DNA of 64,000 bases. Origin: Halosimplex rubrum (GTDB lineage Archaea; Halobacteriota; Halobacteria; Halobacteriales; Haloarculaceae). The first letter of the stretch is position 1; every line of letters begins with the position of its first letter. The notes under the pieces are model-generated. The model searched no databases, was not told where the DNA came from, and saw only the letters and a program-made list of their open reading frames with translations. The DNA is taken from the NCBI RefSeq assembly GCF_013415885.1, contig NZ_CP058910.1, positions 3,472,001 through 3,536,000 on the forward strand, given 5' to 3'. The position numbers and the translations under genes are program-made. Below, in pieces: positions 37,951 to 47,555 of the stretch.

Positions 37951-39036
37951 CTACCGCTGTGAATCGCGGAGGATGAGCGGTCCGATAGCCAGCGTCCGTT
38001 TGGCGACGACGCCGATCCGAGTGATGTAGGCGACCAGCAACAGGAAGGGAACGAGCGAGACGGTGAACCCGGCGCCGACGACCCAGAGGACGTTCTCGAT
38101 GCCCAGCGTCGTGCCGGGGATCGGTCCGCTTCCGGTGAACGCGAGCAGCGAGCCTGTGACGACCAGCGCCGGGACCGACGCGTAAATGATGTACTGCGAG
38201 AGGTCGACGAGCGCCCACTGGAAGTACAGCGTCTTGATGTGCTCGCGCGCGGGACCGAACATCGACAGCGTCGTCCGCAGGTCGGTGAGTCGGTCGTCGA
38301 TCTCGTCGTCGATGGCCGATTCGTGGTCCGAGCCGATGCGTTCGACCTGGAATATCTTCCAGGCGTAGTTGAAGTTCAACGCGGCGAACAGCACCTCGAA
38401 GGTGCCGAAGGTGGCGCCGTCGAGCTGGTCGCGGACCGCGTCGGCGTTGCCGATCACGCTGTCGGTGAACTGGTCGACCTCGGTGCGCAGGTCCTCGTCG
38501 TCGCTGCCAGCGACGGCGTCCCGGAGCGCCTTCGCCCCGCGCTGGACCGCGTTCACGTGCTCGCGCAGGAACGCCGAGGGGTCGACCGGGACCGGCTCGT
38601 CGTACATGTCGCCGACGTACTCCCGGAAGTCCATCGTGTTGCTCATCCGCTGGTGCTGGTCGCCCAGCGGCCCGTTCTCCTGGGAGATGACGACCTGGCT
38701 GATCGTCACGACCAGGGTCGTCCCGGTGATGATGGCACCCAGCATGGTCGAGAACAGCGCTCCCTTCGTGTCGCCGCTCTGGAGCGTCGCGACGAAGCCG
38801 TCGACGCTGCTCCCGACCGCCACGAAGGTACAGAAGACGACGACCGCGAGCACCCCGGTGATGTGGAGGCGGTTCGCCTTCAGCAACAGCCACAGTTTGA
38901 GGGCGCTCTCGTCTGCCCGCTCGCGCATCGTGTCCGCGGTGGAGATCTCGGTGTCGCCCGGCGCGTCGATCTCGGTGTCGGACTCGGCGGGGTCCGCTCC
39001 GGAGTCGTCGCCCGTCGAGTCCGGCTCGACGCTCAT
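37951..39036 (-). CDS. Predicted membrane protein, haloarchaeal
   Basis: 361 aa. An acidic N-terminal tail (about 1-45) precedes two transmembrane helices (HITGVLAVVVFCTFVAVG and STMLGAIITGTTLVVTISQVVI). A cytoplasmic domain of about 150 residues follows, with helices such as FREYVGDMYDEPVPVDPSAF. Two more helices lie near the C-terminus (ALVVTGSLLAFTG, VVGAGFTVSLVPFLLLVAYITRIG). I do not recognise a characterised family. The start overlaps the stop of the upstream DUF4177 gene by 4 bp (ATGA), so they are translationally coupled. Confidence 0.75.
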   Translation of the reverse strand: MSVEPDSTGDDSGADPAESDTEIDAPGDTEISTADTMRERADESALKLWLLLKANRLHITGVLAVVVFCTFVAVGSSVDGFVATLQSGDTKGALFSTMLGAIITGTTLVVTISQVVISQENGPLGDQHQRMSNTMDFREYVGDMYDEPVPVDPSAFLREHVNAVQRGAKALRDAVAGSDDEDLRTEVDQFTDSVIGNADAVRDQLDGATFGTFEVLFAALNFNYAWKIFQVERIGSDHESAIDDEIDDRLTDLRTTLSMFGPAREHIKTLYFQWALVDLSQYIIYASVPALVVTGSLLAFTGSGPIPGTTLGIENVLWVVGAGFTVSLVPFLLLVAYITRIGVVAKRTLAIGPLILRDSQR

Positions 39037-39227
39037 GACCGGTCGACCGGGCGCTTGAAGACGAGGAACTTCGTCCCGCCGCCGACGTAATCGATGGTCT
39101 CGACGAGCTCCCACCCCTCCCCACCGAGGTCGTTCAGCTGGTCTTTCGGGTCGGTGGCTTCTTTCTTCGTCTCACCCCTAGGCGGTTCGAGCGTTTCGTA
39201 CTCCCAGGTGTCCGGATCCGCGGCCAT
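39033..39227 (-). CDS. DUF4177-family small protein
   Basis: 64 aa. The pattern WEYETLEPP...LNDLGGEGWELVETIDYVGGGTKFLVFKRP is that of DUF4177, small proteins in which a beta strand pair surrounds the G-x-x-GWELV signature. Function unknown. Upstream partner of the membrane-protein gene, overlapping it by 4 bp. Confidence 0.85.
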   Translation of the reverse strand: MAADPDTWEYETLEPPRGETKKEATDPKDQLNDLGGEGWELVETIDYVGGGTKFLVFKRPVDRS

Positions 39228-39443
39228 ACCGTATTGTCGAGCGGCCGCGGCAAAAGCCCCGGCCCTGCAACCGCTCGCCGCTCGCGGTCGGGGTCGTCAC
39301 CCCACCGACCCGGCTCAGGTGTCGCGATCGCACTCCACTTCGGCCCCCGGAGGACGAGCGGCCCGATCGGGAAGCGACACTGGACGTCGGGCCCGGATCG
39401 ACGGTCGCGGGCCGGCACGGAGCGGTCGAGTCCGAACCGACGC

Positions 39444-39743
39444 TCAGGCGTGTTCGAGTCGGTACGGCCAGTAGTCGGCCTCGCGCAGGCCCGCGCCGAC
39501 GGCCTTGTGGAAGTCGGGGAAGTCCTCGAACTCCGCCTGGTCGACGTGTTCGAATATCTCCGAGACGCTGACGACCGTCTCGTAGTCGATGCGGATCGGC
39601 TCGTCGCCGAACTCGGAGACGAACTCGGATTGGGAGAGCGGGAAGTCCTCGCCCTCGTCGATCTTCTTGGCGAGCACCGCTTGCCCGTATTTGCGGCGCC
39701 CCTCGCTGCCTTCGTCTCCGTCGGGGTCGTGCGGCCAGTCCAT
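39444..39743 (-). CDS. Conserved haloarchaeal protein (DUF5785-like)
   Basis: 99 aa beginning MDWPHDPDGDEGSEGRRKYGQ, with FPLSQSEFVSEFGDEPIRIDYETVVSV (split) and a C-terminal DYWPYRLEHA. It resembles DUF5785, small acidic proteins restricted to haloarchaea, from memory. It could be nucleic-acid associated given the small helical shape, but no motif proves this. The ATG at 39743 is preferred to a longer frame with basic junk at its start. Confidence 0.75.
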   Translation of the reverse strand: MDWPHDPDGDEGSEGRRKYGQAVLAKKIDEGEDFPLSQSEFVSEFGDEPIRIDYETVVSVSEIFEHVDQAEFEDFPDFHKAVGAGLREADYWPYRLEHA

Positions 39744-39847
39744 ACCCGACACTGTGGCCGAATCGGCCAAAAGGATTTCTCTCTCCGCGCGACTCGCCGT
39801 GGCCGCCCGGGACAAGAGCCTTGTCGCCCGACCGCGACGCTCCGCCC

Positions 39848-40393
39848 ATGCCAGGCGCACGCATCGCCAGCGGCGACCGCGTCACGCTCCGGACCGTCGA
39901 GGCCGAGGACGTGCCCTTCCTCCAACGGGCCGGTGCGAACCCCGAGATCCGCTCCCCACTGGGCAATCCGCTCCGGACTCGCGAGGACTTCGACCTCGGC
40001 GAGGACGACGACACCGACCGCTTCCTCGTCTGCCTCGACGACGACGGCGGTCCCGGCGGCGCCGACGGTGACGACCTGCGACGGATCGGCGTCGTGACCG
40101 CCGATTCGATGAGCTACCGCCGCCCCGAACTCGGCTACTGGCTGATCCCGGAGGTCCACGGCCAGGGCTACGGGAGGGAAGCCGTCGGCCTGGTCGTCGA
40201 GCACCTCTTTCGGTCGTACGACCGGCCCGCCGTGGGCGCGGGCGCGTTCGACCACAACGACGCTTCACAGGGGCTGCTGGAATCGCTCGGATTCACCGAA
40301 GAGGGGCGCCGCCGGCAGTTCATGTTCGTCGACGGCGCCTACCGCGACATGATCCAGTACGGATTGTTGCGCGAGGAGTGGGAAGACGGGTGA
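39848..40393 (+). CDS. GNAT-family N-acetyltransferase
   Basis: 181 aa, similar to RimJ/RimL-type acetyltransferases. Start MPGARIASGDRVTLRTVEAED. Motif A, the acetyl-CoA pyrophosphate loop, is GQGYGREAVGLVV (about 108-120) after ELGYWLIPEVH. Motif B is NDASQGLLESLGFTEEGRRRQ (split at 20). The substrate may be a protein N-terminus or a small amine. The ATG at 39848 is preferred over an upstream in-frame start. Confidence 0.85.
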   Translation: MPGARIASGDRVTLRTVEAEDVPFLQRAGANPEIRSPLGNPLRTREDFDLGEDDDTDRFLVCLDDDGGPGGADGDDLRRIGVVTADSMSYRRPELGYWLIPEVHGQGYGREAVGLVVEHLFRSYDRPAVGAGAFDHNDASQGLLESLGFTEEGRRRQFMFVDGAYRDMIQYGLLREEWEDG

Positions 40394-40443
40394 GCCGCTC
40401 GGTCGGCGACGACGGCTCTCGACCCCGCCGCCGCCACCCGGCG

Positions 40444-40459
40444 GTTGTCCTGCGACAAC
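40444..40459 (+). promoter_or_regulatory. Operator palindrome A, GTTGTC-N4-GACAAC
   Basis: Perfect inverted repeat with 6-bp arms and a 4-bp centre (CTGC), immediately before an AATTTAA TATA element at 40464-40470. Its centre is about 44 bp before the ATG at 40496. Same site type as 44770, 44807 and 48376. Confidence 0.75.
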
Positions 40460-40495
40460 GCGCAATTTAATCGATCGAAGGGGACAGGGGAACAC

Positions 40496-40690
40496 ATGGA
40501 CTCGATCCCGCTCTCGTGGCTCCCGCTGGTGGGGCTGCTCGCGGTCCCGTCGGCGCTGGCGTTCGCCCTCGGTCTCGAACCCGTCGCGGTGCTGGCGATA
40601 CTCAACACCGTCCTCATCGTGGTCGCCGTGCGGATCATGTTCGGCTCGACCGACGAGCAGTACTTGCCGGCTCGCCTGACCGGCGACTGA
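40496..40690 (+). CDS. Small two-helix membrane protein of the oxidase island
   Basis: 64 aa. Two hydrophobic segments (LPLVGLLAVPSALAFALGL and VAVLAILNTVLIVVAVRIMF) and a short polar tail (GSTDEQYLPARLTGD). The ATG at 40496 is 26 bp after a TATA-like element, so the transcript is probably leaderless. It overlaps the next gene by one base (TGATG). Position and size suggest an oxidase assembly factor of the CcoS kind or a tiny oxidase subunit (inference); sequence alone does not decide. Confidence 0.75.
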   Translation: MDSIPLSWLPLVGLLAVPSALAFALGLEPVAVLAILNTVLIVVAVRIMFGSTDEQYLPARLTGD

Positions 40691-41466
40691 TGGCGCCGCT
40701 CCAGGTCGCCGCGTCGGTCGGGGGTGAGGCTGGGCTCGCCGTCTTCGCGCTGGTCGGCCTGCTCGGCGGCGCCCACTGTCTGGGGATGTGCGGACCGCTC
40801 GTGACGCTGTACGCCGACCGACTGGGCGGGGACGGTCCGGCCGACTTCTCGGCGATCCGCCAGCACCTGCTGTTCAACCTCGGTCGGACGGCCAGTTACG
40901 CGCTGATCGGTGCGCTGATGGGTGCGCTGGGGACCGTGCTGTACGACGCCGCCGGAGTCACGGCCGTCGCCGACGACGTGCGTGCGGTCGCCGGCGTGCT
41001 CGTCGGCGGGTTCATCCTGCTGACCGGCGCGACGTACGCGCTCACCGGGTCGACTGCCGGCGCCCTCGGCCACGGCTGGACGCCCTCGGCGTTCGAGCGG
41101 GTGAGCGGTGCGCTGATGGCCCGCGTCGACCGCTGGGTCCACGGGCCGCGCATCGCGGCGCTGGGCGCCGTTCACGGGCTCCTCCCGTGCCCGCTCCTGT
41201 ACCCCGCGTTCCTCTACGCCTTCGCCACTGGGTCGCCCGCGTACGGCGCGCTCTCGCTCGCGACGCTGGGGCTGGCGACCGTCCCGGCGGTGTTCGCCTA
41301 CGGCGTCGCGTTCGGGTCCGTCTCGCCGCGGGTCCAGGGACCGTTGCACCGCGCGCTCGGCGTCGCCTTCCTCCTCATGGGGTATCTGCCGCTCGCGCAC
41401 GGCCTGATGCTACTGGGTATCCACCTGCCCCACCCACCGCTGCCCGCCTACCAGCCGCTGGGATGA
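40690..41466 (+). CDS. TauE/SafE-family membrane protein, cytochrome-oxidase assembly type
   Basis: 258 aa, about six transmembrane helices. The signature [18 protein letters not shown] (about 17-34) and [17 protein letters not shown] near residue 165 are typical of the "sulfite exporter TauE/SafE" proteins found beside copper ATPases and haem-copper oxidases, some of which act in copper import or oxidase maturation. HCxGMC and PCP are possible metal-contact residues. It starts within the stop of the upstream gene (TGATG) and overlaps the next start (ATGA), so the three genes are tightly coupled. Confidence 0.85.
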   Translation: MAPLQVAASVGGEAGLAVFALVGLLGGAHCLGMCGPLVTLYADRLGGDGPADFSAIRQHLLFNLGRTASYALIGALMGALGTVLYDAAGVTAVADDVRAVAGVLVGGFILLTGATYALTGSTAGALGHGWTPSAFERVSGALMARVDRWVHGPRIAALGAVHGLLPCPLLYPAFLYAFATGSPAYGALSLATLGLATVPAVFAYGVAFGSVSPRVQGPLHRALGVAFLLMGYLPLAHGLMLLGIHLPHPPLPAYQPLG

Positions 41467-43793
41467 CCGTGACCGAGTGTACCCTCTGCGGGCTCCCGAC
41501 ACCCGACTCTCCCCACGCCGCCGACGACGTCGAGGGCGCGTTCTGCTGTCGCGGCTGTCTGGAGGTCGCGCGCACCCTCGACGGGGCGCCCGCCGAGGCC
41601 GACCCCGATGCGCTCGACGACGGCCCCGCGGTCGAGGAGGCCGACGGCGAGCGGGCCTACCTCGACGTGTCGGGGATGCACTGCGCCACCTGCGAGTCGT
41701 TCCTCGAAGCCACGGCGACCGACGCGACCGGCGTACGCGCGGCGGAAGCGAGCTACACCTCGGGGATGATGTGCGTCGTCTACGACGACGAGGTGACCGA
41801 CGAAGGGGCCGTCGCCGACGATGTCTCCGACTACGGCTACGAGGCGGCGCCGACTGGGAACGAAGCCGACGGCGACGACCAGGAGGCGGTCGGGCGCCTG
41901 CTGGTCGGCGGCTTCTTCGGGATGATGGTCATGGCGTGGTACGTCCTCTTCCTCTACCCCGTCTACCTCGGCGTCGCCCCCGACTCGCTGCTGGTCGACC
42001 TCGACGGGCCGGCCGGCGGGTTCCTCCTCGCGAACGTCTGGGCGATGGCGACGGTCGTCCTCGGGTACACGGGCGCGCCCCTGCTCCGGGGCGCCGCAGT
42101 GAGCCTGCGGGTTCGCGAGCCGAACATGGATCTGCTGGTCGCCGTCGCGGCGGTCACCGCCTACACCTACAGCACGCTCGCGATGACTCTGGGCCACACG
42201 GATCTCTACTTCGACGTGGCCGTCGTCGTCGTGCTGGCAGTGACCGTCGGCGACTACTATCGCGACCGCGTCCGCCGGCGTGCGACCGGACGGCTCTCGG
42301 AGGCCGCCGAGGAGCGGGTCGACACGGCGCGGCGCCGGACGCCCGAGGGGACCGAGTCCGTCTCGCGCGACGCGGTGGCGGGCGGGGACGAACTCGTCGT
42401 CCGCGGGGGCGAGCGCGTCCCCGTCGACGGCACCGTCGCCGAGGGCACCGCCGCCGTCGACGAGTCGCTCGTCACCGGCGAGTCCCTGCCCGTCTCGAAG
42501 GAACCCGGCGACGAGGTGGTCGGCGGGGCCACCGTCACCGACGGCGGTCTGGTGGTCCGCGCCGACCCGGACCCGACGAGCACCGCCGACCGGCTCGTCG
42601 AGACGCTCTGGGCCGTCCAGAGCGGATCGCCGGGCGCCCAGCGACTCGTCGACCGTATCGCCGCCGCGTTCGTCCCGCTGGTCTTCGTCCTTGCGGTCGG
42701 CACGACCGCCGTCCACCTCGCGCTGGGGGCCGCACCGACGGCCGCGCTGCTGACCGGGCTGACCGTCCTCGTCGTCTCCTGTCCCTGCGCGCTCGGGTTG
42801 GCCACGCCGATGGCCGTCGCGGCCGGCATCCGCGACGCTCTCGCGGCGGGCGTCGTCATCACCGACAGCTCGGCGCTGGAGACGGCCCCCGAGGTCGAGA
42901 CGGTCGCGTTCGACAAGACCGGGACGCTGACCACCGGGGCGATGACCGTCCGCGAGGTGGTCGGCGACGAGGAGACGCTCGCGCTCGCGGCCGCGGTCGA
43001 ACAGTTCGCCACCCACCCCGTCGCCGAGGCGATAGTCGCGGCCGGGACGCTCCCCGACGACCCTGTCACCGACTTCGAGACCCACCCCGGACGGGGAGTC
43101 GAGGCGACCGTCGGTGACCGGACGGTCCTCGTCGGCGACGCCGCGCTGTTCGACGAGCGCGACTGGCCGGTCCCGGAGGACGTGGCCCTCGCCTACGAGG
43201 ACGCGCCGGCCGACGCCGTCCCGAGTTACGTCGGCTGGGACGGCCGCGTCCGCGGCGCGGTCGTCGTCGGCGACGAGGTGCGCGACGACTGGGCGGCGGT
43301 CGTCGACGACCTGGCCGCCGACAGACGGGTGGTCGTGATCACCGGCGACGACCGGGCGGCCGCGCGGCGGTTCGAGACCCATTCGAACGTGGACGAGGTG
43401 TTCGCCGGCGTCCCGCCGGAGGCGAAGGCCGCGGTCGTCGACCGCCTCGCGGCCGATGGACCGGTCGCGATGGTCGGCGACGGGAGCAACGACGCGCCGG
43501 CGCTGGCCGCCGCCGACCTGGGGATCGCGATGGAACGCGGGACGCGCCTGGCCGTCGACGCCGCCGACGTGGTCGTCACCCGCGACTCGCTGGCCCCGCT
43601 CCCCGCCGCCTTCGCGACGACCGAGGGGACCCGCCGACGCGTCCGCGAGAACCTCGGCTGGGCGTTCCTGTACAACGCGGTCGCGCTCCCGCTGGCCGTC
43701 CTCGGCGTGCTCAACCCGCTCGTTGCCGCCGTCGCCATGGCGACCAGTAGCCTCCTCGTGGTTCTCAACTCGACGCGTCCGGTCGACGGCTAG
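41463..43793 (+). CDS. Copper-translocating P-type ATPase (CcoI/CopA-like)
   Basis: 776 aa. The N-terminus has a Cys-rich metal site (C6-x2-C9 and CC-x2-C at 28-32). A heavy-metal-associated domain with GMHCATC follows (about 74-80). Eight predicted membrane helices include [11 protein letters not shown], with the transport motif CPC at 440-442. The phosphorylated Asp484 is in DKTGTLT, the nucleotide-domain His in ATHPVAEAI, and the hinge is [12 protein letters not shown]. The extra N-terminal Cys box is characteristic of FixI/CcoI pumps that supply copper to respiratory oxidases. It overlaps the upstream gene and ends 4 bp inside the opposing rhodanese gene. Confidence 0.92.
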   Translation: MTVTECTLCGLPTPDSPHAADDVEGAFCCRGCLEVARTLDGAPAEADPDALDDGPAVEEADGERAYLDVSGMHCATCESFLEATATDATGVRAAEASYTSGMMCVVYDDEVTDEGAVADDVSDYGYEAAPTGNEADGDDQEAVGRLLVGGFFGMMVMAWYVLFLYPVYLGVAPDSLLVDLDGPAGGFLLANVWAMATVVLGYTGAPLLRGAAVSLRVREPNMDLLVAVAAVTAYTYSTLAMTLGHTDLYFDVAVVVVLAVTVGDYYRDRVRRRATGRLSEAAEERVDTARRRTPEGTESVSRDAVAGGDELVVRGGERVPVDGTVAEGTAAVDESLVTGESLPVSKEPGDEVVGGATVTDGGLVVRADPDPTSTADRLVETLWAVQSGSPGAQRLVDRIAAAFVPLVFVLAVGTTAVHLALGAAPTAALLTGLTVLVVSCPCALGLATPMAVAAGIRDALAAGVVITDSSALETAPEVETVAFDKTGTLTTGAMTVREVVGDEETLALAAAVEQFATHPVAEAIVAAGTLPDDPVTDFETHPGRGVEATVGDRTVLVGDAALFDERDWPVPEDVALAYEDAPADAVPSYVGWDGRVRGAVVVGDEVRDDWAAVVDDLAADRRVVVITGDDRAAARRFETHSNVDEVFAGVPPEAKAAVVDRLAADGPVAMVGDGSNDAPALAAADLGIAMERGTRLAVDAADVVVTRDSLAPLPAAFATTEGTRRRVRENLGWAFLYNAVALPLAVLGVLNPLVAAVAMATSSLLVVLNSTRPVDG

Positions 43794-44683
43794 CCGTCCC
43801 GCTCGCCCGACCCGGGTCGGCCGGTCTCGACGGGGACGCCGACCAGATTGCCCCACTCGGTCCACGAACCGTCGTAGTTGCGGACCGAGGGATAGTCCAG
43901 CAGCTCGGAGAGGACGAACCACGTCAGTGACGAGCGCTCGCCGATGCGGCAGTAGACGACGACGCTCCGGTCGGGGGTGACGCCGCGGTCGCGGTAGAGC
44001 GCCGCGAGTTCGGCTCGCGATTTGAACCGGCCGTCGGGCGCGACGTTCACCGACCAGACGACGTTGACCGCGCCGGGGACGTGCCCGCCGCGCTGGGCGA
44101 ACTCGTCCATCCCGGGCGGTGCGACGACGGTCCCGTCGAACTCCTCGGGCAGTCGCACGTCGATCAGCGCCGTCCGGTCGTCGACCGCCCGCGCCACGTC
44201 GTCGCGGTACGCCCGGACGTGTTCGAAGGGGCCGGTCGGCTCGTACGTGCGGGCCGTGAACGACGGGACCTCGGTCGTTGTCGGTCGGTCCGACTCGACC
44301 CAGTGTTCGCGCCCGCCGTCGAGCAGGTACGCGTCGTCGTGGCCGTAGTAGGTCAACAGCCAGTAGAAGTGCGCGGCGAACCAGTTGGCGTTGTCGCCGT
44401 AGGCGACGACCGTCGTCCCTTCGGTGATACCGTGGTCGCCGAGGAGATCCGCGAACGCCCGCGCCGACGGCACGTCCCGCCGTCGGTCGTGTTGCAGGTC
44501 CGACCGCCAGTCGAGCCCGACCGCCCCCGGGAGGTGTCCCTCGTCGTAGAACCCGGTGTTCAGGTCCACCTCGACGAGTCGCAAGGACGGGTCGTCGGAT
44601 CGCGCCTCCGGCAGTCGCTCGGCGACCCACTCCGGGGAGACGAGCGCGTCCGACCGATCGGTTCGTGTCGTGCGTCCGGTCAT
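43790..44683 (-). CDS. Thiosulfate/3-mercaptopyruvate sulfurtransferase (two-domain rhodanese)
   Basis: 297 aa with two rhodanese domains. The first is inactive-like ([24 protein letters not shown]; Asp in place of the catalytic Cys). The second has the catalytic loop [14 protein letters not shown] (about residue 243), with [11 protein letters not shown] before it. It transfers sulfane sulfur to cyanide or another thiophile. Operator B sits before its TATA element, placing it in the oxidase regulon; a link to sulfide handling or to metal-sulfur site maturation is conceivable but unproven. Confidence 0.9.
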   Translation of the reverse strand: MTGRTTRTDRSDALVSPEWVAERLPEARSDDPSLRLVEVDLNTGFYDEGHLPGAVGLDWRSDLQHDRRRDVPSARAFADLLGDHGITEGTTVVAYGDNANWFAAHFYWLLTYYGHDDAYLLDGGREHWVESDRPTTTEVPSFTARTYEPTGPFEHVRAYRDDVARAVDDRTALIDVRLPEEFDGTVVAPPGMDEFAQRGGHVPGAVNVVWSVNVAPDGRFKSRAELAALYRDRGVTPDRSVVVYCRIGERSSLTWFVLSELLDYPSVRNYDGSWTEWGNLVGVPVETGRPGSGERDG

Positions 44684-44769
44684 TGCTGTCGGGCGACCGC
44701 CGGGTGGTCCGCGCGCCAGCGGTCACGTGGTGTCCACTCCCGATGGACCTGCCGGGGATAAATACCGGC

Positions 44770-44783
44770 TTGTCCCGTGACAA
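44770..44783 (-). promoter_or_regulatory. Operator palindrome B, TTGTC-N4-GACAA
   Basis: TTGTC-CCGT-GACAA lies just upstream (on the minus strand) of the TATA-like GGTATTTATCC at about 44757-44767, in front of the rhodanese gene. The start codon is about 93 bp from the centre, so this gene has a real 5' leader, unlike the other three targets. Confidence 0.7.
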
Positions 44784-44806
44784 CCGCCGCCCGGGCCGCC
44801 CGCGGG

Positions 44807-44820
44807 TTGTCCTGCGACAA
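44807..44820 (+). promoter_or_regulatory. Operator palindrome C, TTGTC-N4-GACAA
   Basis: TTGTC-CTGC-GACAA shares its core with copy A. The centre is about 45 bp before the ATG of the oxidase operon at 44859, with GTTACAAC (TATA-like) between. Copies B and C lie 37 bp apart centre to centre in the divergent rhodanese/oxidase promoter region. Confidence 0.75.
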
Positions 44821-44858
44821 GACAGGTTACAACCGACCCGAGCCGAACGGCACCCAGT

Positions 44859-45239
44859 ATGAAGGGTCTTGAAGTCGGCACCGCGCTCGCGACCGGAACG
44901 GGGGACGGGTCGCTCCTGGCCGCGACAGCCGTGAGCGGGCTCGTCACCGTGCTCGCGGCGGGCGCCGTGTACTTTTACGGGTGGCGGACGCCGCCGGAAC
45001 CGTCGTTCGAGGGAGTGAGACGCGAAGAGCCCGCCGAGCCGGCGGTCGCCGGCGGTCGCGGCGGCCCGATGTACGAGTCCGAGGTGGCCGAGGCCGAGAC
45101 CGAATCGGTCGACCACGACGCGTTCGACCCGGTCGGGACGGCGGCGATTTTGGCCGTCTACTTCCTGGTCATCACGCTAACGTGGCTGTTCATGTACTTC
45201 GTGGAGTTCCTCGGGAACGGACCGACGGTGGTGGGCTGA
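44859..45239 (+). CDS. Small membrane subunit of ba3-type oxidase operon
   Basis: 126 aa. Two transmembrane helices (LLAATAVSGLVTVLAAGAVYFYGW, about 18-41 in part, and ILAVYFLVITLTWLFMYFVEF near the C-terminus) are separated by a charged loop. First gene of the oxidase operon; its stop is 1 bp before the subunit II start. Similar small proteins accompany ba3 oxidase genes in alkaliphilic haloarchaea, where they are called accessory cba subunits, but the sequence gives no catalytic hint. Confidence 0.8.
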   Translation: MKGLEVGTALATGTGDGSLLAATAVSGLVTVLAAGAVYFYGWRTPPEPSFEGVRREEPAEPAVAGGRGGPMYESEVAEAETESVDHDAFDPVGTAAILAVYFLVITLTWLFMYFVEFLGNGPTVVG

Positions 45240-45240
45240 G

Positions 45241-45759
45241 ATGCACGTCCACAGGTTCGAGCGGGTCTGGCTCGTCGCCGCGCTCGGCATGATCGTCCTG
45301 TTCGTCGGGACGGTCACCTACGGCGCCGTCGTCGCGGGCTACGGGATGGTCGACGCCGAGGGCGGCCAGGTCGACACGACGGATCCGGCCGCGAGCGAGG
45401 ACTTCCGCGAGCCGGGCGTCTACGAGGGGAGCGAACCCGGTCACTACGACGTGTACGTCGAGACGCGACGGTTCGCGTTCGTCCCCGGGACCGCCGATCC
45501 GATCCGGGTGCCGGCCAACAGCACCGTGACGTTCCACGTCGCCAGCGTCGACGTGCTCCACGGCTTCGAGGTCGCGGGCACGAACATCAACACGATGGCG
45601 ATCCCCGGCCAGAAGGCCGTCGTCACCGCCGAGTTCGACGAGCCCCGCGAGTACGGGCTCGTCTGTAACGAGTACTGCGGCGAGGGCCACCACGACATGG
45701 CCGGGACGCTCGAAGTGGTCCCCGAGCCGGAGTTCGACGCGAGCACGGAGGTGCAGTGA
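45241..45759 (+). CDS. ba3-type cytochrome oxidase subunit II (CuA)
   Basis: 172 aa. One N-terminal transmembrane helix (WLVAALGMIVLFVGTVTYG) anchors an outside cupredoxin domain. The CuA ligands are all present: His107 in VLHGFEV, then C142-N-E144-Y-C146-G-E-G-H150-H-D-M153. Spacing equals that of the ba3 subunit II of Thermus. It receives electrons from a halocyanin- or cytochrome-type donor and passes them to subunit I. The single-helix anchor is typical of the B-type oxidases. Confidence 0.95.
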   Translation: MHVHRFERVWLVAALGMIVLFVGTVTYGAVVAGYGMVDAEGGQVDTTDPAASEDFREPGVYEGSEPGHYDVYVETRRFAFVPGTADPIRVPANSTVTFHVASVDVLHGFEVAGTNINTMAIPGQKAVVTAEFDEPREYGLVCNEYCGEGHHDMAGTLEVVPEPEFDASTEVQ

Positions 45760-45761
45760 CG

Positions 45762-47546
45762 ATGGCCCACGCACACGACGAACGGACGGGCGAACCGACC
45801 GAACGGAGCGAACTGCCGACCGACGAGCGCCTCGCGTTCGTCGACGAGTACCCGTCGGCCGCACGGATCACCCGCCTCTGTTTCGGCGTCTCCTTCGGCG
45901 CCCTACTCGTCGGCGCACTACTGGGGATCGTCCAAGCGCTCCACCGGACCAACGTCTTCCGCGGCGTGATCGAGTCCAGTGACTACTACTCGGTGCTGAC
46001 CGGCCACGGCGTCCTGCTCGCGCTGTTTTTCACGATCTTCTTCCTCTCGGGCGCGTTCACCTGGGGGACGACTCGGAGCCTCGGCCGGGACCTCCCGAAC
46101 CCGCGGTTCTCGATGGCCTGGTTCGGTCTCCAACTCGGCGGCGCCGTCGCCGTCGCGACGGCCATCTTCGGCGGCTTCGTCGGCGAGATTCCCTTCGAGG
46201 CCGACGTGCTCTACACCTTCTACGCGCCGCTGCAGGCCCACCCGCTATTCTACGCGGGGCTGGCGGCGTGGCTCGTCGGCACCTGGCTCGCCGGCGCCGA
46301 CTGGATCCGCTCGTATCTGCGCTGGCGGAGCGACAACCCCGGCGAGCGCGTCCCGCTGCAGACGTTCATGGTCCTGACGACGATGCTGATGTGGTACGTC
46401 TCGACGGTCGGCGTCGCCGTCGAGGTGCTGGTCTTCCTGCTGCCGCTGTCGCTGGGGCTCATCGACGCCGTCGACCCGCTGCTCACCCGGACGCTGTTCT
46501 GGTACTTCGGCCACCCGGTCGTCTACTTCTGGCTGATGCCGGCCTACTTCGCGTGGTACACCATCCTGCCGAAACTCGCCGGCGGCCGGCTCTTCAGCGA
46601 CCCGCTCGCCAGAGTCGTGTTCGTCCTCTTCCTGATCCTCTCGACGCCCGTGGGCTTTCACCACCAGTACGCCGACCCCGGCATCGCGGAGGGCTTCAAG
46701 TTCGTCGCGATGACGAACACGATGTTCCTGCTGCTCCCGAGCTTCCTCACCGCCTTCACCGTCGTCGCGAGCATGGAGTACGGCGCCCGCCGGCGGGGCG
46801 GCAACGGCTACTTCGGGTGGATGAAGGCGCTCCCCTGGGCGAACCCGGCCTTCGCCGGGATGGCGCTCGCCGGGCTGATGTTCGCGGCGGGCGGCTTCTC
46901 CGGGATCGTCAACGCCGGGATGAACATCAACTCGCTGGTCCACAACACCCTCTGGGTGCCCGGCCACTTCCACCTCACCGTCGGCACCGCGAGCGCGCTG
47001 ACGATGATGGCGGTCAGCTACTGGCTGTACCCGCAGGTCACCGGCAAACGCCTCCAGCTGTACGGCCTCGCGCAGGTCCAGCCGTACGTCTGGTTCATCG
47101 GCATGGCGCTGATGTCCAACGCGATGCACCGCGCCGGCCTCGCGGGCGTCCCGCGGCGCACCGCCGAGCCCCAGTACGACCAGTTCACCTTCGAGGCGGC
47201 GCTGGGGTCGATCCCGGAGATGCGCCTGCAGATCGCCGTCGGCGGGACGCTGCTGACGCTCGGTGCGGTACTGTTCGCCGCGGTGATGCTCGCGACCTGG
47301 TTCGCCGACCGGGGACGCGGGCGCCTCCGGGTCGACAGCCACCTCCCGGAGCCGGTCTCCGGCCCCGAGGACGCCCCGCGCGTGCTCGACAACTTCAAAC
47401 TGTGGACGGCCGTCGCGGTCGTCCTCGTCGCCATCGCCTACGGATTCCCGGTCTTCTCGATGGTCGCCGACGGGCCGTTCGACCCCGCCGCGCCCCCCGT
47501 CCCCGTCGGCGTCGTCGACGCGGCCATCGGACTCCTCCCCGGCTGA
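45762..47546 (+). CDS. ba3-type cytochrome oxidase subunit I
   Basis: 594 aa with about 13 transmembrane helices. Reduces O2 to water and pumps protons. Haem b His82 is in LTGHGVLLALF. CuB ligand His251 is followed four residues on by Tyr255 (GHPVVYFW), the crosslinked pair of the catalytic site. CuB ligands His300 and His301 are in FHHQYADP, and haem ligands His402 and His404 in GHFHLTVG. These spacings match B-type oxidases. The ATG at 45762 starts 2 bp after the subunit II stop; a GTG two codons earlier is possible. Confidence 0.96.
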   Translation: MAHAHDERTGEPTERSELPTDERLAFVDEYPSAARITRLCFGVSFGALLVGALLGIVQALHRTNVFRGVIESSDYYSVLTGHGVLLALFFTIFFLSGAFTWGTTRSLGRDLPNPRFSMAWFGLQLGGAVAVATAIFGGFVGEIPFEADVLYTFYAPLQAHPLFYAGLAAWLVGTWLAGADWIRSYLRWRSDNPGERVPLQTFMVLTTMLMWYVSTVGVAVEVLVFLLPLSLGLIDAVDPLLTRTLFWYFGHPVVYFWLMPAYFAWYTILPKLAGGRLFSDPLARVVFVLFLILSTPVGFHHQYADPGIAEGFKFVAMTNTMFLLLPSFLTAFTVVASMEYGARRRGGNGYFGWMKALPWANPAFAGMALAGLMFAAGGFSGIVNAGMNINSLVHNTLWVPGHFHLTVGTASALTMMAVSYWLYPQVTGKRLQLYGLAQVQPYVWFIGMALMSNAMHRAGLAGVPRRTAEPQYDQFTFEAALGSIPEMRLQIAVGGTLLTLGAVLFAAVMLATWFADRGRGRLRVDSHLPEPVSGPEDAPRVLDNFKLWTAVAVVLVAIAYGFPVFSMVADGPFDPAAPPVPVGVVDAAIGLLPG

Positions 47547-47555
47547 CCCATCGAG

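Noticed and set aside
44735-44737. Upstream GTG start for the rhodanese gene matching the operator spacing
   Set aside because: It is in frame but a TGA follows four codons later, so it cannot extend the protein.
41448-45116. Very long minus-strand frame (over 1200 codons) opposite the copper ATPase
   Set aside because: Codon bias and the P-type ATPase, rhodanese and small-subunit motifs lie in other frames; this is a stop-poor shadow.
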